Shown: piece by piece, positions 28,701 to 42,700 of the stretch
Layout: every line of letters starts with the position of its first letter
How positions within the stretch are numbered: the stretch's first letter is position 1
DNA from: Hermatobates lingyangjiaoensis
Taxonomy: Eukaryota > Arthropoda > Insecta > Hemiptera > Hermatobatidae
Reading direction: 5' to 3'
NCBI GenBank assembly: GCA_026182355.1
Contig: JAPFBL010000226.1
Location: 503,501-567,500, forward strand
Length of the DNA stretch: 64,000 bases
Program-made: the position numbers and the translations under genes
Notes under the pieces: model-generated
What the model saw: only the letters and a program-made list of their open reading frames with translations
Told to the model about the DNA's origin: nothing
The model's database searches: none

Positions 28701-31194
28701 TTTGTGACCACTAACCCTACCTGCAGCCAATGTAGTCTCAGCAAGACCTAGTCTGGAGTTCTACCAGAGAACTCTTAAAATAATGTCAGTACCCACAGAG
28801 GCGAGGAATTCCACGCGGAATTCCTTCGGGTTTCTGTATGTCTCCCCATTAATTTTGGACTCATGGTGGCTGCGGTTCCCCACCCAAAAAGTGTAGATTC
28901 TCTAGGGAGTTGTTGTATGAAAAGCAGTATCTTCTAGGGAGGTTGCTTCCAGAATAATAAGAGGAAGCTAGACCCTCTACTCCATCATTGTTTAAGGTCA
29001 ATCAGTTGGAAAGTGGACTTAAAAACTGATGCTCACTTAGAATAGTCCTAGTTCCGAGTTAATGGATAATTCCTTTCGGGAGACCTAACGAAATCCTAAT
29101 GAAACAACGGTATTCCTGAATACAGAAAGGAGAGAGTACATCCCAACCATATTGTCATATGGTGTCGGACTCACAGATGCTGCAGTTCTAGACCTAAGGT
29201 AGGGGATACTACATGCCACCGTGAAAGAATCAATGTCCTCTCCAACTTTGTCTCCATCAGTAGACAAAAGGCTTTTGTGAAGGGCCTCCATAGCAGTCTG
29301 AAAACTGCACTCTGTTGTGTGCCATTCTACAATTTGTTTTATTTTATCTTAAATTATAGTGGACATAAATGTTCACTATATTTAGTGGATATTTAAATTC
29401 TGGTCATGTACTTAAATTAGTGTAAAATTAAAAAAAAAATGTAAGAAGATCCATCACATTTGAACAATCAAACCGTTCAACATTTATGTTATAAATATTT
29501 ATCAGTACCTAGATTTAAACATTCATATACTCAATCCATGCACTCAAAATGAAAGTCTGCAAAGAAGAAACAACTTTCATTTATTTATATTTATTTATTC
29601 ATACATTTATTCAAAACATACATGAACTATTTCATTACTTACTATTTTTTGGAGACAATGTTTCTAATTAAATAAAATAGAAAAACAAACTAACCCATTT
29701 TATTTAAAATAACATTATACTATATTTACGAGTATGTTGGTACAAGTAATAAAGACCACATAAAAAATGTTATACAAATAACATGTTTCTAATATGTAAT
29801 GTTTTCCTTCGAGTATGAATGAAAGGAATAGCACAACAGCTTATGTACCTGAAGAAGAACACAGTATGTTAGAAACTCAACATTTGTGCGTGAGTACTTT
29901 CATCATTCTTCTTAATATGAGAAAATACATGGACACTGCTTTCACAATTTTTGAATTGAGACTATATTTCATTTAATATCACATTCGATGACTAATTTTT
30001 AGCGTTATTTTCAGTAATTGTTCAAAAGAAAATAATATATTGTAAAAATAGATAACTATGACAGATTTTAATGATTATTTCTTTTTAAATGGTACTTTAG
30101 CCGATCAGATGCACGAAGTGGAAGTTCCAGTAATGAAAAGCTGTAAACATGAAGCAGATAAAGAAGGAAATGTGATTTGCGCTGGTCGAAGAGAGGGAGG
30201 CAAGGACTCCTGTCAAGGGGACAGTGGTGGGCCCTTGCTTTGCAGGTACAAACATCCCATGGTCTCTCTTGCTAGTTTAATTAACAATTCGAGTAGTTGT
30301 ACCTTTCTGGTCACATACATAAATTAGTGTAAATAAAAGAATAACCACCAATAAATAATAATTGTCTTTATAATCATTAATATAGTTTTTATATAAAAAT
30401 ATTTTTTTTATTTTTCATTTGTTTTTTTGTTTCCATATAGTTTTTCATTTGTATTAAAACCACTGATGCCAAGATTGACATTTACTGGGCTTTAGACCTA
30501 CTATGTATACATAGTCCCTTTCATACACATAACACAGGGTGTTGGAGAACTAATATTCTTTTTGCTGTAGACCTAGTATAACTAGATACTGTATACATTA
30601 GTAATATGTAACAGAGTATTGGTATGACTGGTCCCTTTCATACACGTGCTATAAACCATTGGCGGATCAATAATTATTGGTTCCAGACCAATTATGTTTG
30701 ACCAATCCTCTTACAAACATTCACATGGCATTGGTAGATTCATATTTTTTTTATCTTAGGTCTAGTGTGTATCATTGATTCACATTGCAAAAAGTTTACA
30801 ATATATATATATATATATGAGTATAACAAGATTCCACATAAACACGTGAAATAACAATCAATAATAAAACCTGTTATGGTTGAGAGATCTTAGTCTTTTT
30901 TTCCCCATTTCATATTGTGGTTTGATCATTTATCATTTGTGTGAGAGTATATATATATACATAAATGTTACGGTCCCGCCGACTTTTAATTAAAAAACAA
31001 ATTAAACAAAAGGTAGTACTCAGAGAGACAAAAGAATAACTCACTTCCATATTTCGATCATCGTCAAATATCAGAAGACGAAGAGTCACCGCTCTACCTT
31101 CCTGTGGGACTTTTTGCCTCCTGAAGACAACGATGGTTGAAATATAGAAGTGAGTTATTCGTTTGTCTATCTGTGTGCTACCTTCTTTTTAACT

Positions 31195-31242
<48 letters not shown>

Positions 31243-31428
31243 CAAACCACAATAAGAAATGGGAAAACAAGACTAAGATCTTTCAACCGTAACAAGCGGT
31301 CTTCGTCAGAGTCAAAAACCCAACTGTCTTGTTGGGTTTTTAATAAATGTAAAAAGATCTTAGTCTTGTTTTCCCATTTCTTATTGTGGTTTGATCATTG
31401 ATTGTTGTTTCATGTGTTTATGTGAAAT

Positions 31429-31466
<38 letters not shown>

Positions 31467-32965
31467 CAAGATTTCACAATAAACACGTAAAACAACAATC
31501 AATGTTCAAACGACAATAAGAAATGGAAAAAAACTATGATCTTTCAACCGTAACAACGGTCTTCGTCAAAGTCAAAAACCAAACTGTTGGGTTGACCCCG
31601 AGTCAGTTTGGTTTTTGACTCTGACTAATACCGCTTGTTACGGTTCAAAAATCTTAGTCTTTTACCGCATTTCTTATTGTGGTTTAAACATTGATTTATG
31701 TATATTATATATAACATATTTTGGATATATAACAGAGAGAGAGAGTATATATAAGGTTGCATTGATGTGGCCCTAATAAAATATATTTGATCATATCTAT
31801 TCTACGTGTGGTCTAAGAATTATTAGACCTTTCTTTTAAATAATACTGAAGCCCTATCAGCATATTGATATATTCAATTTTATTATAATGTCGATATCTT
31901 ATTAAGATTCATATATATATATTTTCTAAACAAGTATAGCACCTCTATATTAAAAATATAATCATTTATATATTGTAGAAATTATAGTAAATTAATTCAT
32001 GGACATATATTAAAGAAAAATAGAAAAACCATGAAACAAATTTCAATTAATAATTAAATTGCAATAAATGAAGTTATAACATTTTAGTGGAAAAAAGTTT
32101 AAATTTCGTATTTCAAATATAATGAGATTCTTATTAAAAACAATTGATTTATCATATTTTTATTCAGTTTGACAGCTAAGTGAATTCAGTTTTTGATGCA
32201 ATTATTGTGTGTGGCTTTTTCAGATCTCATGGATATAATGAGGTTTGGTACGCATCTGGACTGGTGAGTCATGGACAGGGATGTGCGCAAGCGAATGAGC
32301 CTGGAGCCTACACAAGAGTGTCTCTCTTCAGGAAATGGATCTCTCTCGCTTTAGGTATGTCGTTATTTATTTATACATATTTCATCTAACAAAACTGGGA
32401 AATAGTTCAGATATATATATATATATATATATATATACATTTACTCATCATCCTTCAAACCACAAAAAGAAAATCAGAATAATGGCTTAAGACCTTTCAA
32501 CCAAAACTAGCCGTCTTTCTCAAGGTCTCACTGATACGGAAACAAATGATACACAACATAAGGTGTTAAGAAGGGAGGGAGGCAAGAGAAGTAGTTTAAG
32601 GAGCGTGAAGTGTAGGAAACAGGAACAAACGGATGGGAAGACAGATCAGGGTAAATCAGAAAGATATAAGTAAAAGCAGATAATTTATCTACTAGATGTC
32701 AACCCTTGTAGACAAGGCAATTGCCCTCTTCAGTACCGAGTGTAACTTGAAATAAACATGAATGTTTATAATATTTAAATCTGTACTACTTATATTGTAT
32801 TTTTTTAGTAACATATGTAATAAGGTTCCACAATAAACACGTGAAATAAGAAATAAACGTCTAAACTACAGATCTGTTACACTCTAACGAAGATCACTTG
32901 TTTTGATTGATTGAAAGATCTTTGTCACTTTTCTGATTTCTTACTGTGATTTAGATTTCTTTAAG

Positions 32966-32997
<32 letters not shown>

Positions 32998-33352
32998 ATA
33001 ATTTCACATAAACACGTGAAATAACAATCAATGGTCAAACCACAATATCAGTTGGGTTTTTGACTCTGACAAAGACCGCTTGTTACGGTTGAAAGATCTT
33101 AGTCTTGTTTTCATATTGTAGTTTGATCATATATATATAACAAGATTTCACATAAACAAGTAAAATAACAATCAATGATCAAACCACAATATGACATGGG
33201 AAAAAAAAAGACTTAAGATCTTTCAACCGTACCAAGCAGTCAAAGTCAAAAACCCAACTTTGTAGTCAGATGAATTTTTGACTCTATCGAAGACCACTTG
33301 TTACGGTTGAAAGATCATAGTCCTTTTTTTCTCTATTTCATATTCTGGTTTG

Positions 33353-33411
<59 letters not shown>

Positions 33412-33613
33412 ATTTCACATAAACACGTGAAATAACAATCAATGATCAAATCACAATAAGATATGGGAAAACAAGACTAAGATCTTTCAACCGTAACAAG
33501 CGGTCCTCGTCAGAGTCAAAAACCTAACTGAGTTGAATTTTTGACTCTGACGAGGACCGCTTGTTACGGTTGAAAGATCTTAGTCTTGTTTTCCCATTTC
33601 TTATGGTGGTTTG

Positions 33614-33654
<41 letters not shown>

Positions 33655-33661
33655 CATATAC

Positions 33662-33714
<53 letters not shown>

Positions 33715-36700
33715 TCTCTGTGTCATATGTCATATATGGCATATATGACTCTCTCTCTCTATATATGTCATCTGCTCTCTGATGACATATAATTGAAAGG
33801 CCTTAGAGCATATTTTCTGTGTTTTTTTACTTTTCCTTGTGGCTTATACGTTCATTAGTTTCATCACGTGTTTATTGTGATTATATAGTATATATATATA
33901 TTAGTATATCTTGGCAACAAATCTTCTTGGAGGCATATTTTGTTGAAATGTACCGCAGCTTCGGCATTTAAAGTATTTTAAAAAAGTGTCTCAATGTCCT
34001 TTGGACAACTTATTTGGGAATTACCACCTATTCGTAAGAATGTCAGGAAACTGGAACAGCTTAGTTTGAAAGTCGTAAATGCCGAAGCTGCGGTACTTTT
34101 CAAAAATATATATATATATTCTAAATTTACAGAAAGTACTCAGAAAAGAGATCACAGACACTCACTACTATATTTTGATGAAAATATAGTCATCAGGAAG
34201 ATAGATATGAGTCATTCCGAAGACAGGTGACGACTCATACAATATATATGTATACTATATTAAACACGTGAAACAAACATTTTGATTTAGTCCTTAATAT
34301 GTATACATTAGGATTCTATTTCACTTCAAGGATTTCTTAACATATTCATTGAATAATATGAGAAGTACTAATATCCAAAGCAAGTAATGAGTTAGAAAGG
34401 ATATCCTTGATCTTGCAACTGGATAATATCATATTCAATTTACAGAAACATTCTTTTTTAAATTAGTATATTTTTTTTTTAGAATAAAACTATCTTTCAA
34501 TAAACAAAGTTAGTTTAATTTTTTAATTTAATAGGTAGTTTCTTTTTAGAACAACGGATGGAGAGTGGAAAACCTCTGACTGAATGTCCAGGGAGAAAAT
34601 GCGGGAATGGTAGATGCATTGACGGAAAAAACGTTTGTGATGGGATTGTTGAATGCCTGAAAGCTGAAGATGAATTATATTGTGATATTGCTGAACCAAA
34701 TATAGATCTTGTCTATCGCCAATTTCGTACAAACGAAGAAGGGAATCGCTTACCTACTAAGTCGTTATCAAACTCTTCTACGAGAGATCCAAATAACCCT
34801 GATTATACAACAAAGAAATACTACTTTCTAAATATAAATGATTACAAGAAGAATTCAACATACCTAACTAACAAACCTACAACCAAAAAGATACATAAAA
34901 TTAATTTTCCCTCAAATAAATCAAAAAACAGCGATGTCATTACTAACAGCTACAATTTAAGCAAAACAAATAAAAGCCAAGATAAAATTACAACTTATAG
35001 TTTACAGAAATTTCACCAAATATACAGCACCAAATTCCTCATACTACTTCAAGCTTTGATTGGCCGTTTCTTACAGGTGAGAAAATATCAAATGTAACAA
35101 ACGAACAAAATTTTACCACTACTGAGGTATTAACCACTAAAGATAAGGTAATTAATTCCAGAAATGAAATATTACCAATAAATTTTAACTACAATAGTTC
35201 TGATGAAGAAATAGCAACGAAACATGATGGAATAACCAGTTTAATAAAAAATTCTACAGATTTGAAAATTACACCTTTTGGATCAACTGAAAAGGTGTCT
35301 ACAAATCCTGAACAAACAATAAAAGAAAGTTTAATTAATGATTTTCCCATAACAGAGAAAAGTTTAAAAGAAAGTAACATCAGAAGTGAAAGATTTACAA
35401 CATATAAAATGAACTTAGAAAACAGTAGTAAATTTGGAGAAGAAATAACAACCAACCAAAGTGAAATAAGCCATCTTAGCCAATATTTAACCAAATTGGG
35501 AAATACACTTTACACACCTACTACATTGAACCCTGCAATTACAGAGCTAACAAAAGAAAATAATAAGACTGAACTTTCTACAACGGAAAACAGTTTGATT
35601 CCAAATAGCACCAGTAGTGAAACATTTTCAAATAATACGGCGGTCAACTTTAGCAACAATAATCAACCTGAAGAAGAAACAACAACGCAACTTTTTGGAA
35701 TTAGTTATGCAATGACCAATATTAATAAAAACACATTTTCAAATAAAACGTCAGTCAACTTTAGCAACAATACTCAACCTGAAGAAGAAACAACAACGCA
35801 ACTTTTTGAAATTAGTTATGGAATGACCGATATTGATAAAAACACGTCATTTTCAAATAGTACGTCAGTCAACTTTAGCAACAATAATCAACCTGAAGAA
35901 GAAATAACAACGCAACTTTTTGTAATTGGTCATGGAATGACCAATATTGATAAAAACACATCAATACTTGAGCTTCAAACATTTAAACCAACTGTAGGAA
36001 ACAATTCAACTAATAATAAAACAAGCATGATAGAAAGAGATTCACGTGAAATGATGGATAAAGTTTATTCATCCTCTGAAGGTAGTGCTACTGAAGTAAT
36101 AACAGAATCAATGAATGCCACATTAAATAGTGTGACGAACAAATTGAAACAAAATTACACTAATGATTATTCTGGAGATTTCATGGCAATTAAACAGAAT
36201 TTGAGTACACCCAGTTACAGTGAAATGATAAACGATTTACATACTGCTGCAAACAAAGTAGCAAACAAAGATCATTTCTCTTTAGTAAATTCATGGACTG
36301 ACTATACTACAAATAGTTACGATGATTTATTTAATATTACTGTTTCTTCAAAAATTGAGAATAAAGAAAATAGTTCAAACTCACAAAAAGACAAAATTGA
36401 AGAACATACTGTTGTTAGTTTAAATTACACAGTAGAAAGTACACTTACAACTTTTTCAGAACCTGCAATTCAATTGACTGCAACAGAGAATTACTACTTT
36501 ATAAGAAATATAAATACAGTAAAACTAGATGAACCGAATTTTGTATCAATAGTTAATGACAGCCATTTTTTACAAGCTAATTTAAATATATCTGAAGAAA
36601 ATAATTCGAACTTAACTGATACCTACTACGGAAAAAACGTATCTCTTAATTCTGGATATACATCAGAAACAATACCAACTTTGTCATCAATATACATATT

Positions 36701-39700
36701 GAAAGAAGAAATCGTAACTACAGAGGCTGCTTTAATTACCCAACAAAATACAACTGGGTTAACTACTGCAGAAAACAAGTCAGAGTCGTTACAAGATAAA
36801 AAAAAACACTCACTTCTACCCAGACTGAACTACTTCAGTGTAAAGGAATTCTTCAACTGTAGATTGTAAGTTTCCGTTATTACTTTCTTTCAATGTATTT
36901 AAAAGAATATTTATAACATGTTTATATGATTATGGAAGGTGTCATCCCAGTTTAGAGTTTGTACGTATACAAACACACACTCATTCTCTATCTTTTTTGA
37001 CTTGAAATTGACGCTACATAACAAACTACTGCTATACAAAACATTACTGCGAACGACCTGGACTTACGGACTTGAACTATGGGGTTGTGCAAAACATTCC
37101 GATATTCATAGAATACATAGACAAACTCATTCACATACATATGCACTTCACTCTGTTTTCTCTCTCTCACGCTGTCCCTCTCATATATTTATTTTCTCTC
37201 TCACATACTCTCATTTTCTATCTTTTTTCTCACTCTCACTCACCCTGTCTCAAACTCACACGCACACACATATACAAACTCATTCATATATACGCTCATT
37301 TTCTATCTTTTTTCTCACTCTCACCCACCCTGTCTCAAACTCACACGCACACACATATACAAACTCATTCACATATACGCTCATTTTCTATCTTTTTTCT
37401 CACTCTCACCCACCCTGTCTCAAACTCACACGCACACACATATACAAACTCATTCACACATACGCTCATTTTCTATCTTTTTTCTCACTCTCACCCACCC
37501 TGTCTCAAACTCACACGCACACACATATACAAACTCATTCACACATACGCTCATTTTCTATCTTTTTTCTCACTCTCACCCACCCTGTCTCAAACTCACA
37601 CGCACACACATATACAAACTCATTCACATATACGCTCATTTTCTATCTTTTTTCTCACTCTCACCCACCCTGTCTCAAACTCACACGCACACACATATAC
37701 AAACTCATTCACATATACGCTCATTTTCTATCTTTTTTCTCACTCTCACCCACCCTGTCTCAAACTCACACGCACACACATATACAAACTCATTCACATC
37801 ATACGCTCATTTTCTATCTTTTTTCTCACTCTCACCCACCCTGTCTCAAACTCACACGCACACACATATACAAACTCATTCACATATACGCTCATTTTCT
37901 ATCTTTTTTCTCACTCTCACCCACCCTGTCTCAAACTCACACGCACACACATATACAAACTCATTCACATATACGCTCATTTTCTATCTTTTTTCTCACT
38001 CTCACCCACCCTGTCTCAAACTCACACGCACACACATATACAAACTCATTCACACATACGCTCATTTTCTATCTTTTTTCTCACTCTCACCCACCCTGTC
38101 TCACACACAAACGTACACACATACACAAAACCGTTACATTGCAAAGTAGAATGTCTTAATATGTTTTACTTTAGTAAAAGAACAAATCTGTCTATGAAAA
38201 ACACGTACAAATCATACTAATAGCATATAAAAATCCATGAAACCATTTTTTTCATATCAACTATTATTTCAACATAATGACAACTTTTTTGTAATATAAT
38301 TATATATATTTGTAGAATGCTTGAGAGAATTGCTTTGGCGTGGAGATGCGATGGTTTTATTGACTGTGAAGATGGGTCAGATGAACAAAACTGCACCTGC
38401 AAGGAATCATTAATGAGAATAAACCCTTCCCTTGTCTGTGACGGGAAAATAGACTGTTTTGACAAATCCGATGAGCGCCACTGTAATAATTGTGAGTAGA
38501 AGCCCTTTAACAACAGAATCAAATGATTATGATTTCCTTATTAGTTATAACATTTGCTGATGATACAGCGATCTTATCCCGAAACCCTGACCCCACTATT
38601 TCCACAAATATCCTCCAAGACACCTAAATAGCATTGAAGCCTGGCTGTAAAAGTGGCATTTAAATATTAATATAAATAAAAGTGTTCACGCAACTTTTAC
38701 GTTAAAAAAAGCACCATGTCCCAATATCACTATGAACAGCGCCTCCTTCCAACGAGAGACTCTTCATTGACAAAAGACTAACTTGGAATCCTCATATCTG
38801 ACTGAAAAGACTTGATTTAAAACGACGATTCTTACTACTGTACAGACTTGTAGGGAAACACTTGAAATTGACGCTACATAATAAAGTACTGCTATACAAA
38901 ACATTACTGCGATCGACCTGGACTTACGGACTTGCACTATGGGGTTGTGCAAAACCTTCCAATATTCATAGAATACAATCGTTGCAATCTAGAATCTTCC
39001 ACCCTATCACAAATGCCCCTTATCACGTCAAAAACTACACCCTTCATAAAGACCTAAAAATTCCATTCATCCAAAACTTAGCCTCTGATTATAATAAGTC
39101 ATTTCACAACAACCTTTCCTCTCACCCAAATACATTTGTACGAATCCTTGCTTCCTCCTCACCTTCCTAGAATCCCCCAAGACGACTCAAGAGAAAATGT
39201 CCCAGGGATCTCCTATTACAATAATATACTATAAAAAAAAATTAAAGTGAGAAGTTGAACCAATGGGTTTCATTCTTTGCTCATGTGCATCGATGTTATT
39301 GTGTAATCTATTACTACATATGCCTTTTACGCAGAATATGCGTAGCTGTATATTGGTAAATAAAGATGTCAAAAAAAAAAAGGTTATAACAAAGACTTTT
39401 ATTTGCAGCCGCTTGTAGAAATGGTGAGTATTACTTCAAAAGTCATACGTGCCTACCTTCAGAGCAAAGATGCAATTCTATCAAGGATTTACCGAATGGA
39501 GAGGATGAAGATGACTGTTGTGAGTCTTTATTAATATATTTACTTTTAAATTTAAACAAATTCAATATTACATCAATTAGTGACAATTATTAATATTACG
39601 CACCATACAACAAATATATATAAAATTCGGAACACAAATTAATGTATAGCAACATTTAAATATTTAAACTGTTAAATAATATAAATATTTGATTGTATTT

Positions 39701-42700
39701 ATACAAATGCGAGTAGAGCTCAGTACTTTTTATACGAGTACAGTACAAAGTTATTCTAAAAGAACTCTATAGAGAAAGTAGATTTTTTAATCAGACAGTA
39801 TACTATCCGATTAAATTAGTGTATTTCTATACCAGTAGAGTCAAGGAATTTATGTTCGAGTAGAATAGATGCAGTTTCTATTCGGTTAGAGTAGATTGTT
39901 TTTACTCTATTAGTAGCTAACGGATATTATATGAGAGTAGTGTGAATAGAGTATATGCGTAGTTTGTGTGTACATCTGAGTAACTAAAGGTAATTTTATA
40001 CGAATAGAGTAGAGGAAGTTTCTACACGATACATTACTGTGTGAAACTATAGAAGTAGAGTAGAGGGAGTTTCTATACGATACAGTAATGTGTGATTCTA
40101 TAGAAGTAGAGTGGAGGTAGTTTTGTATACGATACAGTACTGTGTGATTCTATAAAAGTAGAGTAGAGGGAGTTGCTATACGATACAGTGCTGGGTGATT
40201 CTATAGAGGTAGAGTAGAGGGAGTTTCTATACGATACAGTACTGTGTGATTCTATAGAAGTAGAGTAGAGGGAGTTTCTATACGATACAGTACTGTGTGA
40301 TTCTATAGAAGTAGAGTAGAGGTAATTTTGTATACGATACAGTACTGTGTGATTCTATAGAAGTAGAGTAGAGGGAGTTTCTATACGATACAGCACTGTG
40401 TGATTCTATAGAAGTAGAGTAGAGGTAATTTTGTATACGATACAGTACTGTGTGATTCTATAGAAGTAGAGTAGAGAGAGTTGCTATACGACACAGTGCT
40501 GTGTGATTCTATAGAGGTAGAGTAGAGGGAGTTCCTATACGATACAGTACTGTGTGATTCTATAGAAGTAGAGTAGAGGGAGTTTCTATACGATACAGTG
40601 CTGTGTGATTCTATAGAGGTAGAGTAGAGGGAGTTTCTATACGATACAGTACTGTGTGATTCTATAGAAGTAGAGTAGAGGGAGTTTCTATACGATACAG
40701 TGCTGTGTGATTCTATAGAGGTAGAGTAGAGGGAGTTTCTATACGATACAGTACTGTGTGATTCTATAGAAGTAGAGTAGAGGGAGTTTCTATACGATAC
40801 AGTACTGTGTGATTCTATAGAAGTAGAGTAGAGGGAGTTTCTATACGATACAGTACTGTGTGATTCTATAGAGGTAGAGTAGAGGGAGCTTCTATACGAA
40901 TAGAAGTAGATTCATACTAGTATAGTAGGGAGAATTTTTAATAATAATCAATTAGATACCAGTAAAGTAGTTGGTTTTTATACGTTTATAGTAGATTTTG
41001 TTTCAGTAGAGTAATGTACTTTTTATGTGAATAGTGTAGATGGAGTTTCTATAAGCATTGTAACTAGAAATAGTTTGTGTTTCTTGCGCTTAAATCAGAG
41101 AGTGTTTCTATACGAGTAAGGTAGGAGTTAGGCTTATATTAATCTGTCTAATCAATAAAATCTTTAAACTATGTTAAAATGATTCAATATTATTGAGATG
41201 GATAGATGGAACTTTTTTAATTCTTCATTGTTGACATGAAAATTTCTACTTAGGTTAAAGCTTTTTAAGACCTGTTATTTCTTTCTATAATTATATTATA
41301 AGATGTGCATTTTAATGAAAAAATACTAATTCAATTTTATTTATCGTATTAAATAATGTCAGGTGTATACGGTTAAAGTAGCCAAGGTGGGCATTACTTC
41401 CTTTTTAATCTTGTATTCAAGCTACGTATACAATCGCAGTAAATTTCCTACTGGTACGCTTTTTTTTAGAAATTTTAGGCCTCTATCGAAGAATTATTCA
41501 AGAATTGTCTAATTTGTTTCATGTATGAAGTAAAATCATTTTAACCACACATCTGAGCATATAAATACTCATATAATCCAGTAAAAAAAAAATTAAATAC
41601 AAATAAGTCTTTTAATTTCAAAAGTTCTTCTTTATGTTTATTATTTTTAGAAATCAATAATAAGTCTTTTAAAGGATCTGTGAAGTTTATTTATGGTCAG
41701 TGGTTGGCAGCACGATATCAATTAGTCGTGATTAATATAATTTCATTGTAACCCTTAATAGTTTATAAATTCTGAAAGACTCTCAGCCCATCCACTGTTA
41801 TTGGTAGAAAATAACATGAACACGACATAAAAATTGAAATATTTACTTTCTACAGGATTTCGTGTTGGCTAAAGCTGAAAATATGAGCATATTTTGAGTT
41901 GATTTTTTTTTGTCGATAATAAAGTCACTTTATGAACTGACCTAGAATTATCCTTAAAAAAAAATCTGTGTATTTTTTCTTAGTTTTAAACAATTTTCCA
42001 AAAATTTACCTCTTATATACAATAAACATTCTATGTAAACCACTTGAACTAGGAATTCATAACGAATCCAAATTGAAAAGATAAAAATATACTGAACAAA
42101 ATAGAAACGATGAATTCTTAGAAAAATTTTCTTGCAGTTGAAGAAATGGATTTTTTAAATGTCTCACACATTTCAGAATGCATTGAAAACCCACTACCTA
42201 ATAGTAAAACAAGTCTAACTCATTGATAATGAGATATATATATTCACTAAAGATGGAATATTTTACATTATTTGTATCAATTATATTTACTCCAATGATA
42301 TCTCTACTTGAGTGTATACTCACGTGCCTAAATCTAGAGCACATAATTTTTCCTAAGAACCTAGGCTTCTAGGGACTAAAAATTGTTGTATACAACATTA
42401 TTTACGATAATTTTCAATAGGATTATTTTCCTATTATAATGTTATTTGTTTAGACGCCCTTGCAAGTGATTTTGCAAATGATGTTGATTTGGATCTTGAT
42501 GGCAGACCAGTACTGCGAGACAAGGGTTCATTGATTAGACTCTCTCCTTGGACGTCACAATGGACTCCTGCCTGCCTACCTAAAGACAATTTTGACGAAA
42601 AAGTAAACAATGTTGTTAAATCACTAGGATTCCAGTAAGTCATATTACGTTTTAAACAAATATTTCTTGATTTCTAGGGTGCATCGAAGTAAGAAATATT

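Noticed and set aside
35189..35494. Minus-strand open frame opposite exon 13
   Set aside because: Hydrophobic shadow of the Asn/Ser/Thr-rich coding strand.
36939..38220. Two overlapping open frames of 406 and 382 codons
   Set aside because: They are made by the 85-bp minisatellite, which has no stop on the + strand; both cycle through the same three translations of the unit and lie within intron 13.
37200..40905. CRISPR-like arrays
   Set aside because: Both are direct tandem repeats without unique spacers in a eukaryotic intron.
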